Assembly: GCA_030545055.2 (NCBI GenBank)
Contig: CM061531.1
Location: 248,542,736-248,606,735, forward strand
Length of the DNA: 64,000 nt
Reading direction: 5' to 3'
Origin: Neoaliturus tenellus
Taxonomy: Eukaryota; Arthropoda; Insecta; Hemiptera; Cicadellidae
Shown here: positions 26,201-41,200 of the stretch, piece by piece
How the letters are laid out: every line of letters starts with the position of its first letter
How positions within the stretch are numbered: position 1 is the first letter of the stretch
The notes under the pieces: generated by a model
Databases searched by the model: none
The model's input: the letters and a program-made list of their open reading frames with translations, nothing else
Told to the model about the DNA's origin: nothing
Made by a program: the position numbers and the translations under genes

Positions 26201-29200
26201 TTTTCATAGAGAGGATGGAGCAATTAAACAGTAAGAGGGCTACGCTGTTACTCAATAAACACTCTCCAAAGTGTTCTAGGGCAAAACATTGTAAGGAAAT
26301 TCTAAAATCAGAGTTTTGTCCAACGCCCTCAGAATCTACCACCCCACCTGATCTACTACCATATTAACATCTTGTGAAGGAAGACAATCAAATGTTGAAA
26401 ATATCCTGTTAATATACAAAATTAAATGTTGGCAGAAGACAAAGGTAAAGGTACTAGCATTAGGGTTTTGAGTGTTAAAAAAATTTGGAGAAGGTGGTAT
26501 AATTGTCTGGAAACTGGAAACCACTTTTAACTTACTGTTAATAGTGTATTATAATGCTATAACTCTGCATATCATACCTGTCTCCTAAATTTCAATTACC
26601 TGCCTCCTAAATTTTAAATTACCTGTCTCCTAGGGAGCAAGACAAGAGTATCGGCTGTAGGTTGCACAAGTCAGACAAGGATGCACTTTTAATTGAATCA
26701 TTATGAAGTCAATATGTTTCTAGTAACTTCCGTTAATTGTGGGGATATAATTTCAAAATATAATAAATAATTCATTTTATTTTGCTAAAAATATACGCAA
26801 AGAAAGTTTTTTATTTGAAATTTAGTGGCAATTATTTTAATGATAATTGTCTAAAATCCATAACCGTAATGTAAAATAAAACTAAACTTCGCGCCAATAA
26901 GTTTCTTCATCATTACACAAAATTGCATATTATCACACGTTTACTATTGGAATGAAAAGTTTAGGCAATGTCAACAATATCTTCTGAGGGTGGTTTGGCT
27001 GTTTGATTGTCGCAATAGAGTGCGCCAGTGAGGCGGTCCAGTTCCGCGGTTCCAACGTTCCAAGGCCGCGGTGGAGGAAGAGCCTTGGCGGGGACCGAGG
27101 TCGGCTCGAGGAAGAGAACACTTCCTACCCCTACCGCGCCACCGCGCCACCCCGCCGCCGCACCGTCGCTACGCCGCGCCGCGTCGCGCTGCCGGTTCCG
27201 CGTACGGCAAAACAACAACAATAAAACAAAAAGTTGAGGAGGAAGACAAGTGAACGGCGTAGTTGATAGGACGAGGAAACATATTTCGGAGACGAAACGG
27301 AGATTCGTAATTAGTTGCGTAAATTTTGTATGCTTTAAATTGAGTTGTTATGGAATTTATTTAACACAACGTTTTTATAAAGAAACATTGCATGAACTAA
27401 TAGCTATTAATAACTAAATCTATTAGTCGAAAGTAAATTTCACTTTCGAATTTAAATATTCTAAAAACACGTCTAAAAACTACAAATGAAAAAAATTATC
27501 GGTACAATGAAAAAAAACTATTAAATTTTGTTATTTAACGAGCAAACTTCTGACGCATCTCTAATTTGTTTGTAATCAAGACATAATGAAATGTAAATTA
27601 CTTGGCCGGAAAAATTAGTATGTAATTTATGCTTCATTTAGCCTATTCTCTCGGTGACTGTCAGTTTACTCAAGGTAAAATAATGTACTCCTTAAATTGG
27701 TACGGTATTTAACTTTTCGACCACTTTCCGCAAGTAGAGGAATAATGAAGAGTAAGGTTGATGTAAATACTCTTCAGAAAATAGTTCATTGAATTTTTTT
27801 ACCTTCATACTTCATTCCCTGAGCTGTGCGAGTTTCGTTCCCCACTGTGACTTCAAGGTAAAACCATCACATATCTCACACTTAAAACGTTTTTTTTGTC
27901 AAATCGGTAACAAATTATCTAATATCAGCACTACAAAACCTAACTTTGCCAGGATACTATTAATTTGTTTTTTACTTTTCTTTGTATTTTCTTTTTTCAT
28001 ATCCAATTCCCTCCCCAAAGCCTAGTGCTCCTCCAGTCCTGCCACCCCCGCGACAACGGTATCCGGGATGCGGCGGCCGACACATTCCTGATTGCCCCCC
28101 CCCCCCCCCCCCCCCCCCCACCGACACCAGACGGCGCTGCAGCAGGTATCAGACCATTATTTGAATCGTCGCCGCGGCCGCGGTCCGAGGTTCCGGTTGG
28201 TCGACGGAGCGGCACGCCGAGTGTTTCGACACGCTCGCCCGCACGCGCGCTCACGGCCCGGCACGGCACAGGTGCTGGTGCTGCAGGGGCGAAGATTGCC
28301 TGGAGCACAACTGGACCGACCAATGTCCGGTGGCCAATGGGCTTTGTCCCTCACAATGAGAGCGGCCGATGGAGTTTGAAACATTGAAGACATTTTCCTA
28401 TCTTGAAAAATGAGCAGCATTTATGAAAACAGCTGTTAACCGTAGAGGTAAAATCCACGTGTTACAGTTTCAAAAAACTCATACCACATAGTGCAGCGCC
28501 CATTAAAACATTTTGAAAGACGAGTGAGCGAAGTAAGAGAGCTCGTCGTCGAGGGGAGTATGCGGGGCGAACGAGCACGCCGTGAAAGAAAAAAAGCCTT
28601 CTGGACTTGGCATTTTTGCGTACAGTCTGTGACTGATTTTACTATGTCTACAAAGAATTGTTCAAGTTAATTAATGTGTAAATGATCCGCTCCAAGGTAC
28701 TTTAATCGAAACAAAGAAATGCGGTGGGATTTAAAAAATAGAAATAAGTTAAATAACGACGTCACTGAGGATTATAAGTAGAAGAGATTTGAGTAAATGT
28801 ACTATGCCTCGAGTGGCTTTGTTTACGCTCAACTGACTCATTTGATAGGATCAATTAGTAGCCCAATGAAAATGAACAAAGGCAGCTGGGCCCAATCGGG
28901 GCCTACGATAACTAATAGTTTTAACGTTGGCAACGGCCAATGATTGTTGGCAACATTTTATCAGGATTAATCTACCAATAAAATATTTGTAGCTTTTTTA
29001 TAATGTCGGATTTTTTTTTTAATTCTAACAATTTAATGACAGGACTGCTAATTCATAGCCCAACAGCCAATACTACTAAACAACAATAGATTACTAAACA
29101 ACAGAGGGTTTTATCCCAGATAAAAGCCGAGCATTTCCAGAAGACAATGCGAGATGTATCCACCTAAATTGTTTGTTAAACCTTATTTGGGACACCAACA

Positions 29201-32200
29201 TTGCAAACGTTGCAAATATTCCTTTTACGTTTCCAGCTAAGTAGAATATTTAATGAGCAAAGGCTGCATGAAAAATAAAAGCTCTTCAAAACTGCTATAA
29301 GGCAAAACATTGTGCAGAAATTCTAAAATCAGAGTTTTTTGTCCAACGTTCTCAGAATCTAACACCCACCTACAATGCTACAGAAAGGAAGAGGGCGAGT
29401 GAACGCGGCGAACGAGCTTTGACTGAAAAAAGTGACCCTTTGTAATATTTTTACCGAGCAAGCTCAGTAACCCTGGTAGGCCTACTCTAATTTATAAAAC
29501 ATTCATCCTATACTAGAATTCATACTAGTGAATGTAGCGATTCATTTGAATTCTATCTCAAAATCTAGCGGGAAGATTTTGAATGCATGCTAAATGGGTA
29601 CAGTGGTAAATGGGTACAAGCGTCAAATGGGTACAGCTTGGGGTGACAGGTGTTTAATGACCGTTTGACGAGGGTTTGATGCGACGGCCATGAACAGAGG
29701 GAGTGGCAAATGGGTACACTACCTGCCTCGGCAGGGGCGGCGCGGCGGCGACGGTAGCGGCCTGCCTCGACAGGGGCGGCGCGGCGGCGGCGGCAGCGGC
29801 CGGCCTCGGCCGGGGAGACACGGACACGGCGGGGGCTTACCACACATTAGAATACAGTACTTATAGTGTTTATGTGACCTAATAATCTCTTAACATTAAT
29901 ATAATGTCATTTTGCGAGTTCTGCAAAATTTTGTTAAGTAGGCTACTGTAGTTATCTTCATACCACTTACTTTACAGTCTTCTTCCATTTACTTTATTCT
30001 AGTGATAAATTTTTTTAAGAAGACGTATCTGACACGGTTTTCCACCCGCCCCGCGTGGTGAAACACTCCGGTTATCTCAACAGAGAGATACAGCGCTACA
30101 CCACGGTCCGGATGGGATACACAAAAATCGTAACAAAGAAATATATAAATATTAATACTGTATATAAGTGTTAGGGTTGTTATATTTTATTTCAAATCAA
30201 ATCGTAGGTTGTATTTTAAAAGCACACCCTGTGTTAGGCCTACTTTCTCTCTCTTATTCAGACTAGCCGACCCTTTGTTTTTAGTTATTTGAAGCATTAT
30301 ACTTAAGGTCCAATGTCTTTTTATCTGACCATTAATTACCTAAATGAGAAGTATTTTTGTGTACTGTATTTTAAAACAACAGGAACTTTTTTTATTTCAT
30401 TACGTTGTAGCGAACTATGTCGTGGCTTTAAAATGTTATCATAAAAACATAAAAATGAAATTGAGTGTAAATCGAGTCTTAGCGGTCAGGCGATGTTTCT
30501 TTGCCGTTAAAATTGAATATTTTGTATAGATTGAGTGGTTTGCTGGTATGCTTCTGCTTGAACCTTAGTTAAGCCGCGATGTTTTCAGGTGTAGCGCTCC
30601 CTTAAAACAAATATTTATTTAAGTTAAGATTAATGTTTTCATTAATGTTTCACGGTTTATTAAAATTTAATGAGTTAGTTTGACACTGTTAGTGTAACTT
30701 AGTTCATCAATGATAAGTTGCATCTTTTACTACTTGCAATCATTAAGGCTTTGTATCTCCTTAATCCGATATTGTTTAACATTACTCAATCTCCAAAAAC
30801 CGAATGAGAAAAGAAAGTGCCACCCCTACCTCAGATACCATTTCAGATGAACTCTGACTAGTTTAAAATTCCATGAATTGCATAACGGGAAACGCAACAG
30901 TTGGAAATTCCGCGCCGCGCATAAAATACCCCTAGCGGAGCAGGGTTGCTGCAAAACAATACCGGCTACCTGTAAGGGATGAAGCTGTGTTGCTTTGTAT
31001 CTGCAGAAAGACTCTCGTCTTGATTTTTACGTAACAAAACTAAAATTGTCATCAGTGAACTCTATAAAAATTAAACAAAGTTGTTACTCATTAAACTAAG
31101 TTGTTGACGATATAAATCTAAACTTCTTGATTTTAATTGACATCAATACCGGGTGTCCCCCAGAGCACACGTACACCGTACACCCTATTTAAAATTTATG
31201 GTTTACAAAAACCCAAATTGTGCTGTTATTGGTAAACCGTTTACGCTTTATCAATTAACATTTATTTCAATGTCAGGGTGTACCAAAAATAACCTATCCA
31301 GACCGGAAGTCACTAATTTTGTAGTAATAAAAAAAGCCTCCAGATTTTATAACATTTTTTGATTATACGCGTAAATTGTTTAAACCCTTAAGTCTCAATG
31401 TTCTACAATGTAGATAGTACAATGGTAACCGAGTCTTGCTCGTTGATTCTACGTTACTTTATTCAAAACAAACGCTTAAAAGTAGCATTATTTAATTTTT
31501 GTATACCTTAAGCTGCTATTTCCTTGCCTTGATAACAACCCAGTACTATACCAGGTTAACCGAGCCTGGCTCGGTTTTAATTCAATATAGTGTCACGGTA
31601 ATAGAGCTACCGTATTAAGAGTCTTCATCACCTTTGGCAAAACATCCATCGTACACTCTGATTTCCATTAAAACTGTCCTAGTACAGTCAGGTGCGCCCA
31701 ACTAGGGCGAGGGGTGAGGCGGGGTTACATTTCTAAAAACATCGGACTGCGACATCCAACACACGCACGCACAGACTCGCTACAATGAGAGTCGACCAGT
31801 CCGGTACGGTTGCAGCGTTGTCCTGTCTACATTTGAAGAGTAGGTATTTCAAATTATTAGGCTCGAACTCTTCCTATTCATTACAGCCGATTAAAATTTA
31901 GCAGCGATTAAAATTAATTAATGGTCTTCAAATATTATATTACATTGGAATCGACGCTTTGTAGTGTCAAACGTGTTTTACTCGGTGGACGTGTGCAAGA
32001 ATCACAACTCAGGGGAGACATAGGCTTGAGTCCTCTCTGAGTAAGTCTAGTAAATTTTAACACTGTCTGCGCTGGCACTAATATGCAATATATTTTTTTG
32101 TTTCAAACTTAACATCCTGTGCAAATCACACTATTCTGACGTATGCTATGCAATACAGTGCATGTATTGTCCTACAGCAATAAAGTATTTATTTATTTTA

Positions 32201-35200
32201 GAGTTGTCAATTAAATAAACTCTCCATCGGGCGATATATCAGGTGCGGAAATTGCCTTTGCAATCGAAAAAACAATCATTCTTTTGAAAAATTTCATATA
32301 CAAAAACACATTTTTAAAATATTATTCATTTTATAGTATTTACGTATATATTAAGCTAGTAACTTGTAATATATTAAATTCAAAAGCCTAATTAAAATTA
32401 CAATTTTGTTTACTAATTGATTAGAACCATGCAGTTGTTTTAATTTACGTTTCTAGCATCAGTGTTTGCAATTCGAAACATCAGCGTGTTTTTCGGTGCC
32501 GCGCTCTTTTACAACAGTTCGTTAAATTTATACAGCTTAATTGCTTCACTTTTATTTTTAAGGTTTTTTATGTCATAACTAAAGCAGTGTAAAATAATTG
32601 TAATTTGAAATTACATGTGCGACCTTGCCGCTTTTCTCTCAGACCATGGAAGTCTCTAATCGAATAGTGGTCAAAGAGACTCTGTCCCAAAATAATGATT
32701 TAGTGGCCCAGAGTCTAAGAATAAAATACATAATTAATGTAATCTATACATATTTAATACGCGACATGGTTTTTTGTACAAGGAACTCCTCCCACAGTTT
32801 TTAACAGATTTTGACGATTTTAGTGTCATTGGATAGAGCTCGGCGTGAAGTTGTTTCTAAAGTAAATTGGTAAATATCCATTTAAAAGGAAGGGAACTAC
32901 AAGCCCTTAAAGTTCGTAATTTTCCCATTTGATTAACATTGGTAAGGAAATTAGTGATTTTAAAGTTAACAGATGTTAAGTGTAAACACCGTATCAGCAA
33001 AAGTACTATTCGCACGAAAGAGGTTATGTTAAACCACGGAGTGTACCTGGTTAACGAACCGCTTTAAGAATGCACGTGAAAATATTTTGAGCATAATTGT
33101 GAGCGTTTCACAAAACTGTAGAATTAACTGAATGGTCTCAAATTAAAGGTTTTTGCCCAAGGGACTGGTTAAAATAACGACATGTGAAAAAAGCCATGAG
33201 GAAAAGATAAATAACGTAAAACGTCCTCCAGAAGAAAAGCATGGAGATGCAACATCACAATGCCTGTTTTGGTTTGATTTTAAAACGGAAACTAGATGAC
33301 GCTAATAAGTGAAGCCGCTCTTTCTATAGTTACATACTATATTAAATTCTTTTACGTTTCTATTGACAAGAAGTGCCTGCTAGAAGTGCCACTGTATGTT
33401 AAATTATTGATTTATTATATTTATGATTGGGTAATCTAGAAGAAATTTTTGTGGTTGTTCAAAGTATATTATCTAAGATATTTGAAATGGTTTTTTTGAA
33501 GAGTTTATGACCCTATTTAGGAAATAAGAAACTACTGTTGAACAATAAACAATACAGTTTCAGGAGAAATATGTGTACACAACTGACGCAATATGTGACC
33601 TATATAATTAACTTATACGACAACCTTGATGTTGTAGGAGAGCAGTTATGTATATTTTATGACATGACTAAAGCATTCGATCTTATCTCACATGACATAC
33701 TTCTCAATAAATTATTAAATATAGGGATAAAGAATGGACCTCTAAGCTACATACCTAGGGGACAGAAAACAAATAGTTAGTATTAGACACTCAGCACAAG
33801 ATGGTTTAAGTCGTCACTATCGTTCTGTCATTTCAAGTATAAAGAAAATTGAATAGTTTTAAAATTCATAGTGTAAACGTCGATGGTCAGTATTGAAAGA
33901 AGTTAAATTAATTGTTACACATGGGTGCTGTTTTACGGACACGTTATCTATTTCATTGCAATTAAAATGACGATATTAATGAATTATTCTTACACAAATA
34001 ATGATACGATGATTTTTTTAATATTAAATTTTTTAATCTTATGTTTTCACTTCGAGATTCGAAGGTAAGAGGTTGAGGTCAATAATTACACAAAATGTTA
34101 AATTTAAATAAAATTTATTCCATTTAACTATTGGGCGAAACAAAGGCATTCATCTACAGTAGAATTCTTACTAATTGTATCAAATTGAATAATTTGTAAA
34201 GGCAGCTGACTGCGGGCTTTGGCGGGAGGCCTATTGAGCTACATGTAATACAAGGGTCATCTGGTTAAAAATGACAAAATAACTTAGATTAACTACACAA
34301 CAAAGTAGACAAAGTAGATTATTGTACTCCGCTGTAGGCCTGAAAAAGAAGTTTACAAGAGTTGTTATAAAAATTGAAAATATCTCTGCTGTAGTAAATT
34401 AAATTGTTTATCAATACAGAAACTAAATTGCTCAATTTCGAGCAACATGTACACTAGTTAATTATAATCAGTTGATCATAATAATTTTGAAAATTCAAAC
34501 GCAAATGTCGGAATTTTTACTAGACCAACTATAACAAACTATATTTCGGTTGATGATGAAATCAGCTCTGATGAGATATTTTTTACCTCCTAGAATTATC
34601 AACAGAACTAAAGATTTATTTGCGTTTTAATTGCTTCATTATTAGGTTATCCTACTTGGGACTGAACAAATCAGTGTACCAAATTTTAACTCTCTTGTGT
34701 AACGGAAAATTGGAGGATTAGTGATGAACGAGTGAGGGATTTGCCTTTTAAGGTGACGACACACTACCTGACTTTTCACCGGACCTAGCATCGTACCGTC
34801 AAAAAACAGCAAGTCCGGTAGTGTGTCCGGGGTCCGTACATCGGACCGAGCATCGTAATGAGCGTTTTAGAGGCGGTTTTTTGGCGAAACAACAAAGAAA
34901 AGATTGTTCCGGTGAACAGTCCGATGTATGGAAGTGTGTCAGAGTATATATATAGGGCCGATTTTTCTCCAAACGCCGTACCGAGCGTCGCCCCGAACGC
35001 TCGGTATGGAAAGCCGCCCCCCTCTCCGCCCCAACATCTGGCGCCCTCACTCACTCACGCTATCCCTCTATTATATGTCCCTCACCTCGCTCGGTGGATT
35101 TGTCGATGCTCAGTCCAAAGTCTTGCTCGGCGAAATGTTTGGATTAAGTTTACGTCCCTGCACGGTAACGGTAATGCTCGGTACGATGCTCGGTCCGGTG

Positions 35201-38200
35201 GAAAGTCCAGTAGTGTGTCTTATAAAAGGAATTTCCTTCACTTCAGTGAGGTGGTATCAAGCGGAACCGTATTTCGCGCACTTCCGGTGTCTAAAAAAAT
35301 AGGTAATAAATCTATTTATTTGTAATTACTGCTATTAGAAAAATTGAAGAATAGTGTACGCTATTTGTTTGTAAGATTAAAATTTGAATCTCATCTGTGA
35401 GGGGTTCAAAATACACTTATATATTACTAGTTTTCGGTATTGTGTACTTTAAAAACCAGTATTGCGCAATGTTCTGATCGTCTTTCCCTACATAAAAAAC
35501 TATCGTCAGTGAACCATAGTATAGTACCAGTACTGTATGGACACAGGTGTTCTAAAGTTAAATTGTCATTTAGATGGATAATAAAGAAGTATTCAAATAA
35601 ATACGAGGAATGTGTCCTCCAACATCACTGAGTGATTTATAATGCGATAATGATTGTGTGTGTGTGCTTGTGTTAGTGAGAACGACGACGTTTGCGAAAA
35701 GGCTAGTAGCGCATCGAACAGGCAAACTCGCAAGCCCCGTTTTTGCTCAAAACATGCGTTCGTAGTCCCCTGTTTCGGACGACATTTCTTAACCGATTTG
35801 ATTGAAAGTGGTCTTAAACTGTTCAGAAAGAGTGCCTGCGTGTCTCTTGTACCTCGTTTTTTCGATATGGTTTCTTAAAACTATTTAAAAAAAATTGTTG
35901 AATATCAAGTAATTTCTCCCTTTTTTAACTGTATTTTTAGGTACTTCAATGTACGTTTTTTATTATTATGAGGTAATAGAAACACGCGGGCACTCTTCCT
36001 GAACAGTTTAAGACCACTGTCAATAAAATCGGTTAAAAAATGTCGTCCGAAACAGGGGACTACGAACGCATGTTTTCGACGCTTTTTGCAGGGGTGATGA
36101 AGACTCTTAATTTCCTTCAACAACCAATTATACCACTTCACAATTAACAGCTGTTTCAAAAAGTCTGCTTAACATTAATGTTCCTTTATTTTTGTATACC
36201 TTTCGTTGTTATTTCGTTACCAAAAAAAGCAACCTATTTAACACCAATTTAGACAAAATTTGATTTTTTCTTGAATTGAGGCATTTCTAAACTTATTTTT
36301 GGACCAAAACACTCTTAAATGCAAAGTTGAAGCAAAATCTACCCGCTAGATTTCGAGATCGTGGAACACACATCCCTTCAGACATTGCTCGTATTATACG
36401 AGTAGTTTAGGATAAACCAAAGATTAAGCAATGGCAAATTTTTAAGAAAGAAAACTATTTTTCTGGGGTTGGGGCTGTTTTAAACTTGTTTTTTGATGGA
36501 ACACTCTCAAATGCAAAGTTTAAGCAGCATCTACACGCTAGATTTCGAATCATGGAAAATACATTGCTTCAGACACTGCTCATATTAATACAGGGTATAT
36601 AAAGTTCAAGACGCGGCAAAATATTAGTTTCTTAATCTAGTCTGAATTGTATAGGGAGTGATTCACGATGAAAAGCAGTTTTTTCCTTCGTTAGAAACAC
36701 TGTTAAATAGCCTTGGCATGATTGCTCTAGTATAATGTTCTTTAAGAAATGCTACAAATACTTATACATACATCGTCCGCCAGTCTGAATCGGAGAAAGA
36801 GTATAGGCCTAATACAAGGTGTTTCTTTTAAAACACAACCCACGATATGATTTGAAATCAAATATAAAACACTTCTTTGTTACGAATTCAGTGGTAGATG
36901 TTCTACACGGTGTATCCCAGCCGGACCGTGGTGTAGCGCTGTGTCTCTCTGTTGAGATAACCGGAGTATTTCACCATATTTCACCAGATACGTCTTCTTA
37001 AAAAAATTTACATTATATTATATTATATTAATGTTAAGAGATTATTAGGTCACATAAACACTATAAGTACTGTATTCTAATGTGTGGTAAGCCCCCGCCG
37101 TGTCCGTGTCTCCCCGGCCGAGGCCGGCCGCTGCCGCCGCCGCCGCGCCGCCCCTGTCGAGGCAGGCCGCTACCGTCGCCGCCGCGCCGCCCCTGCCGAG
37201 GCAGGTAGTGTACCCATTTGCCACTCCCTCTGTTCATGGCCTTCGCATCAAACCCTCGTCCAACGGTCATTAAACACCTGTCACACCAAGCTGTACCCAT
37301 TTACCACTGTACCCATTTAGCACGACACCAAGATTTTTATTTAAGAGTCTGCACTACCTGCGCCATCTCGGCAGTTTGTCCCATAAGAGCAATGTTAAAT
37401 TTGAAACATTACTGTGAGTTTTTTTTCGTCGGAAAATTTCAAACTTGATGTCATTTTAAATGTTACCACAGTATCTAGTGCTTGACGTGATAGAAAATCA
37501 ATTTAAAAAATTATCCACTCGAATAACGAATAAAATATAAACATATTTTACACCATTTTTAAACCACTTTTAAACAATTAATTTTTAGTAGGTTTATTGA
37601 AAAACTATCCACGTCATGCACTCTGCCATTCCCTTATGGTGAACATATTCAAGTTTCATGCAAATCCGATGTAAGATTATCGAGATATGGTGTTTCAAAG
37701 ACAACAGTAATGTTTTGAATTTAACATTGTTCTTATGGGACTAAAAATCCAAGATGGCGCAGGTAGTGCAGACTCTTAAGAGTAGTTTAGAAATCAGTTT
37801 AGAAACATCCTCAACCCCAGCAGTAAAAATCGGTTTTAGTCCAAAAAAGGGTTTGCAGTTAGTTAGCAATTTTTAACATTGGTCTTTTGATTTGCCATCC
37901 TAAAGAAATAGCAACAAAAGGTAAACAGAAAATATAAGAACTCTACTTTTAAGCATTAATTTTTACAGCTGTTAACTGAAAAATGTACGAAATCATTTGG
38001 TTGTTGGCTTTAAATTAGTAGGACTCTGTTTACAATGATACTGAGACAATCTTTAAACACGCTCACCTTTTACAAAATTGAATTAAAATGAACGAGAAAG
38101 GCTTGGTCCTCGGTTAGCTACTATATAAACGTACAATAAAAAAGAGAAACAGAATAACCCAGTCTAACTTTTATTGATTTTCTATTGCACTCTTTATTTC

Positions 38201-41200
38201 ATTATTTGGTTAGAATTTTTAAAGTGGCCCATCAATTTCTCAACACTATAAAATTGGTGTGATATAAAAAATACTTTATTTTATTTTTTAAAGGTACATT
38301 TTTGTATTTTTATACTTTCTCCCCCTATACCATAGATTGTGGAAGGATTATGATTTTCGTATAAATTTTCGAATTAGTTTGATGATGTATAAATCCTATT
38401 TGGAGCCCCATTTGCCCATATAAATGTGTATATGGCGAAAGTATTTTCGTAAAAAATTTAGAATTTGAGTTGTTGGTAAATTTAGCCGTTTTGGTGCCGC
38501 CTGGATTCAGAAAAGTGTTTTTTTCAGAGTGATGTCTGTCTGTGTGTGTCTGGATGTAAACAGAGCTAGAGAATGGCCCCATATGGCCCGATTTTAATGA
38601 AATGTGGTATATAGTTCCTAATCCAAGATAATTCCTGGCCTATTTTTGCTTTCATTTTTTATTTGAATTTTCAAGCGTAGTTTACCCCTAAAACCTTCAA
38701 AAAAAGTAAAAAATCTAAATATCTCAAAAACGTCTAAACAATTTGGATTAAAATTTTGTGGTTTATTAAGATTAAAATGTTGAATAAAATGACACTACCC
38801 ACATCTCCGAGAAAATGCGTGTTCAAAAGTTATAAAGCAAAAAGTTTTTTTTTAATCAATTTTTTGATTTTTAAAATAGCTGTTATGTTAAAATAAATAT
38901 TACTTATCGTCATTAAAACGAGCTCAAAAAACTTAACAATACAGGACTGGGAATTATTGCTCTACGTCAAATGGTAGCGGAGAAAATTCCATTTTTCGTT
39001 TAGCGGTAAAGGCGTACATCGAAACTACACAGACGCGCGTAGTCAAACTCGTGCTGCTCAGCTGGTAGCTATCCGACTGACCCATCAAGACATTAATATT
39101 TTGAGGCTTTTAACACCTTTTTATATTCTTGGGAGAAAGTACGTGTCAGTTATCTGATACAATTTATTTATATTTTCTGGCATCGGTTAAAAATTTAGTA
39201 AAAAATACTTATCATTAAATCATTAAATCTGTTAAACTTTCAGGCATCGGGTTAAGCTTGTTTTTTTTTTTATATATACAGATCTCAGACAGGGCACAGC
39301 CTCGGACTAAGTATAACTTAGTTATACTTAGTCCGAGGGCACAGCAGGCTTTGGGACGAAATTTCCTCGGTCCTCGGGGTGCCAGCACATTGATCGCGGC
39401 GACCTACTGACCTATGGCCCCGCACTCTCACAATCAATCTAACATATACCCTGGCCCACCCCCTAGCCTCACACAGATCCTCAGACCGGGCACAGCAGGC
39501 TTTGGGACGAAATTTCCTCGGTCCTGGGGGTGCCAGCACATTGATCGCGGCGACCTACTGACCTATTGCCCCGCACTCTCACAATCAATCTAACATACCC
39601 TGGCCCACCCCCTAGCCTCACGCTTTTATTCCAACTTCATGACACTGAGCTGCAATGTATTATTCGTCCCTATATCTTTGATAGCTTCAAACGAATACTA
39701 TATTAACTTAATTTTATACAAAATCATTTTGATTTAAGTTTTTTACTTTGTTAAGCAGAATTACAGTACATATAAACATTACAATCACTGAAATATGTTA
39801 CTGCATTTAGAGTTCGGAAATTAATAGCCATACAAATGTTTATCAAATAATGTACCTCCAACAAATGGGTTTGATAATAAACTAATAAGATATATATTTT
39901 ATTGTTTGATTAGTTTTAATTAACACACGACATACCTTCCTCCCTACATATACAAAATATTTTACCTAGCTCATCTAAAAAACCTATGAAATATAATTTA
40001 TGTAAAGACTTGCTCTATTGAATAAGGATTTGCTGATGTCGTCATGGTTATAACCCGCTGAATAAGCTAGCATACTCGCTAACACTCACTTTATGATATT
40101 CACTATATCACTATTTTGAGACAGGAACCTCACATTGTGGGTATTTTTATCTGAATAGGAATGAGAGATGAGTGTATAATGACTGTGGCGCGATCTTGTA
40201 GTCTTGTTACTAACTAAGGCCGACATTCCCCTTAGACAGGACTGTTAATTAATAGCCCAACAGCCAATAATATCTGTGGACCTACAGTTTAACGTGGGAT
40301 CCGAAATATACAATTCCGACTTCATATACGAATTGGTCTAATTATGAGCAGGACTGCGGAGAACATATGAACAAAAGAAGGGCTGTTTCATTCCTTTGAT
40401 GTTGGAAAATTCCGCTTTTGAGTCAGGCCGGTGACGCAATCAATCTGATGTCCATAAGAATAACATGTACCAGCTGATCAGGCTAGTGACGTTTTTGGGT
40501 ACTAATTTTTACATTGTTTTACCCACTAATGAAACAGCCCTTGTCTATTACATTACAGCAGTTTTCCCCAGTCCTGATTATGAGGCTTGTCTTTATGAAT
40601 GAACTAGTAGTATTCACTAGTGCGGACGTTAATCCCCACCAGGGAATATCGCATCCACAAGCCATCGCTTATAATTATCCACAATTCGTGAAATCTCTGT
40701 AGATGGATTACAGGACGACGCCACCGTCTCAGTCAACGGTATATTTAAAATTATACCTCATAAATCGATGAATTCTACTCAGAGAATTTGACCCTAATAT
40801 CTCTCGATGACATTGCATTTGTGTCTCGATGACATTGATGAAGCATTTGTTTACCTTTAGGCATGGAACGGTTTTATTTCTCGGTCTTGTATAGTACCTG
40901 CCCTCGTTGGCTTAATTCAACTCATCGAAGCATAAATTAACAACTCATCATCAACAGTAACTGGTATGACTTTTTTGCTCAATAGGCCTATGATTAATAG
41001 TAGTTCTCTTTAAAGTAATCCAAGTATAGGATAAATGAGTAGAAAGTAGTATTACTGAGCTGTATTTATAAATACTTAGGGTGGTATGCTGATAAACGCA
41101 AAATTGACCGAAACGGTGTCAGCAACCAATGCTTCACTTTCGTAAAACAAATTTTCAGGAGAGAACAATTGATTACTGGTTGTGGTTTTGTTTTGTGACT

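Larger units (their letters stand above)
31619..36106. mobile_element. GAGTC-family ends bounding a 4.5-kb composite
   Basis: GAGTCTTCATCACC at the left end and its complement at the right end, both flanked by TTAA (31615-31618 and 36107-36110). A pair of this size with intact TTAA flanks may be one large element or two separate copies. The interior holds an RT fragment and another MITE. Confidence 0.45.
29588..37321. mobile_element. 7.7-kb element with inverted arms of about 700 bp
   Basis: The left arm (29588 to about 30300) and right arm (about 36625 to 37321) are inverted copies. Both start TGCTAAATGGGTACAGTGG, contain several further AAATGGGTACA repeats, a GC-rich block with CGGCGGCGG and GGCCTGCCTCG, then ACCACGGTCCGG. 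The identity over the GC-rich block is nearly complete. No transposase was recognised between the arms; the interior contains other repeats. No target duplication is evident. Confidence 0.75.

Noticed and set aside
27003..28420. Many overlapping open frames on both strands in GC-rich islands
   Set aside because: Open by composition (few stops in GC-rich DNA). None contains a recognisable domain or defensible splice structure.
29565..29843. Arginine-rich frame (EAGRCRRRRAAPVEAG) and its second copy at 37084-37320
   Set aside because: Both lie in the CGG-rich block of the inverted arms of one repeat. The duplication comes from the repeat, not from a gene family.
39337..39625. The 151-bp GC-rich tandem unit as an RNA gene
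   Set aside because: It does not contain tRNA A/B boxes or a recognisable snRNA or 5S sequence.
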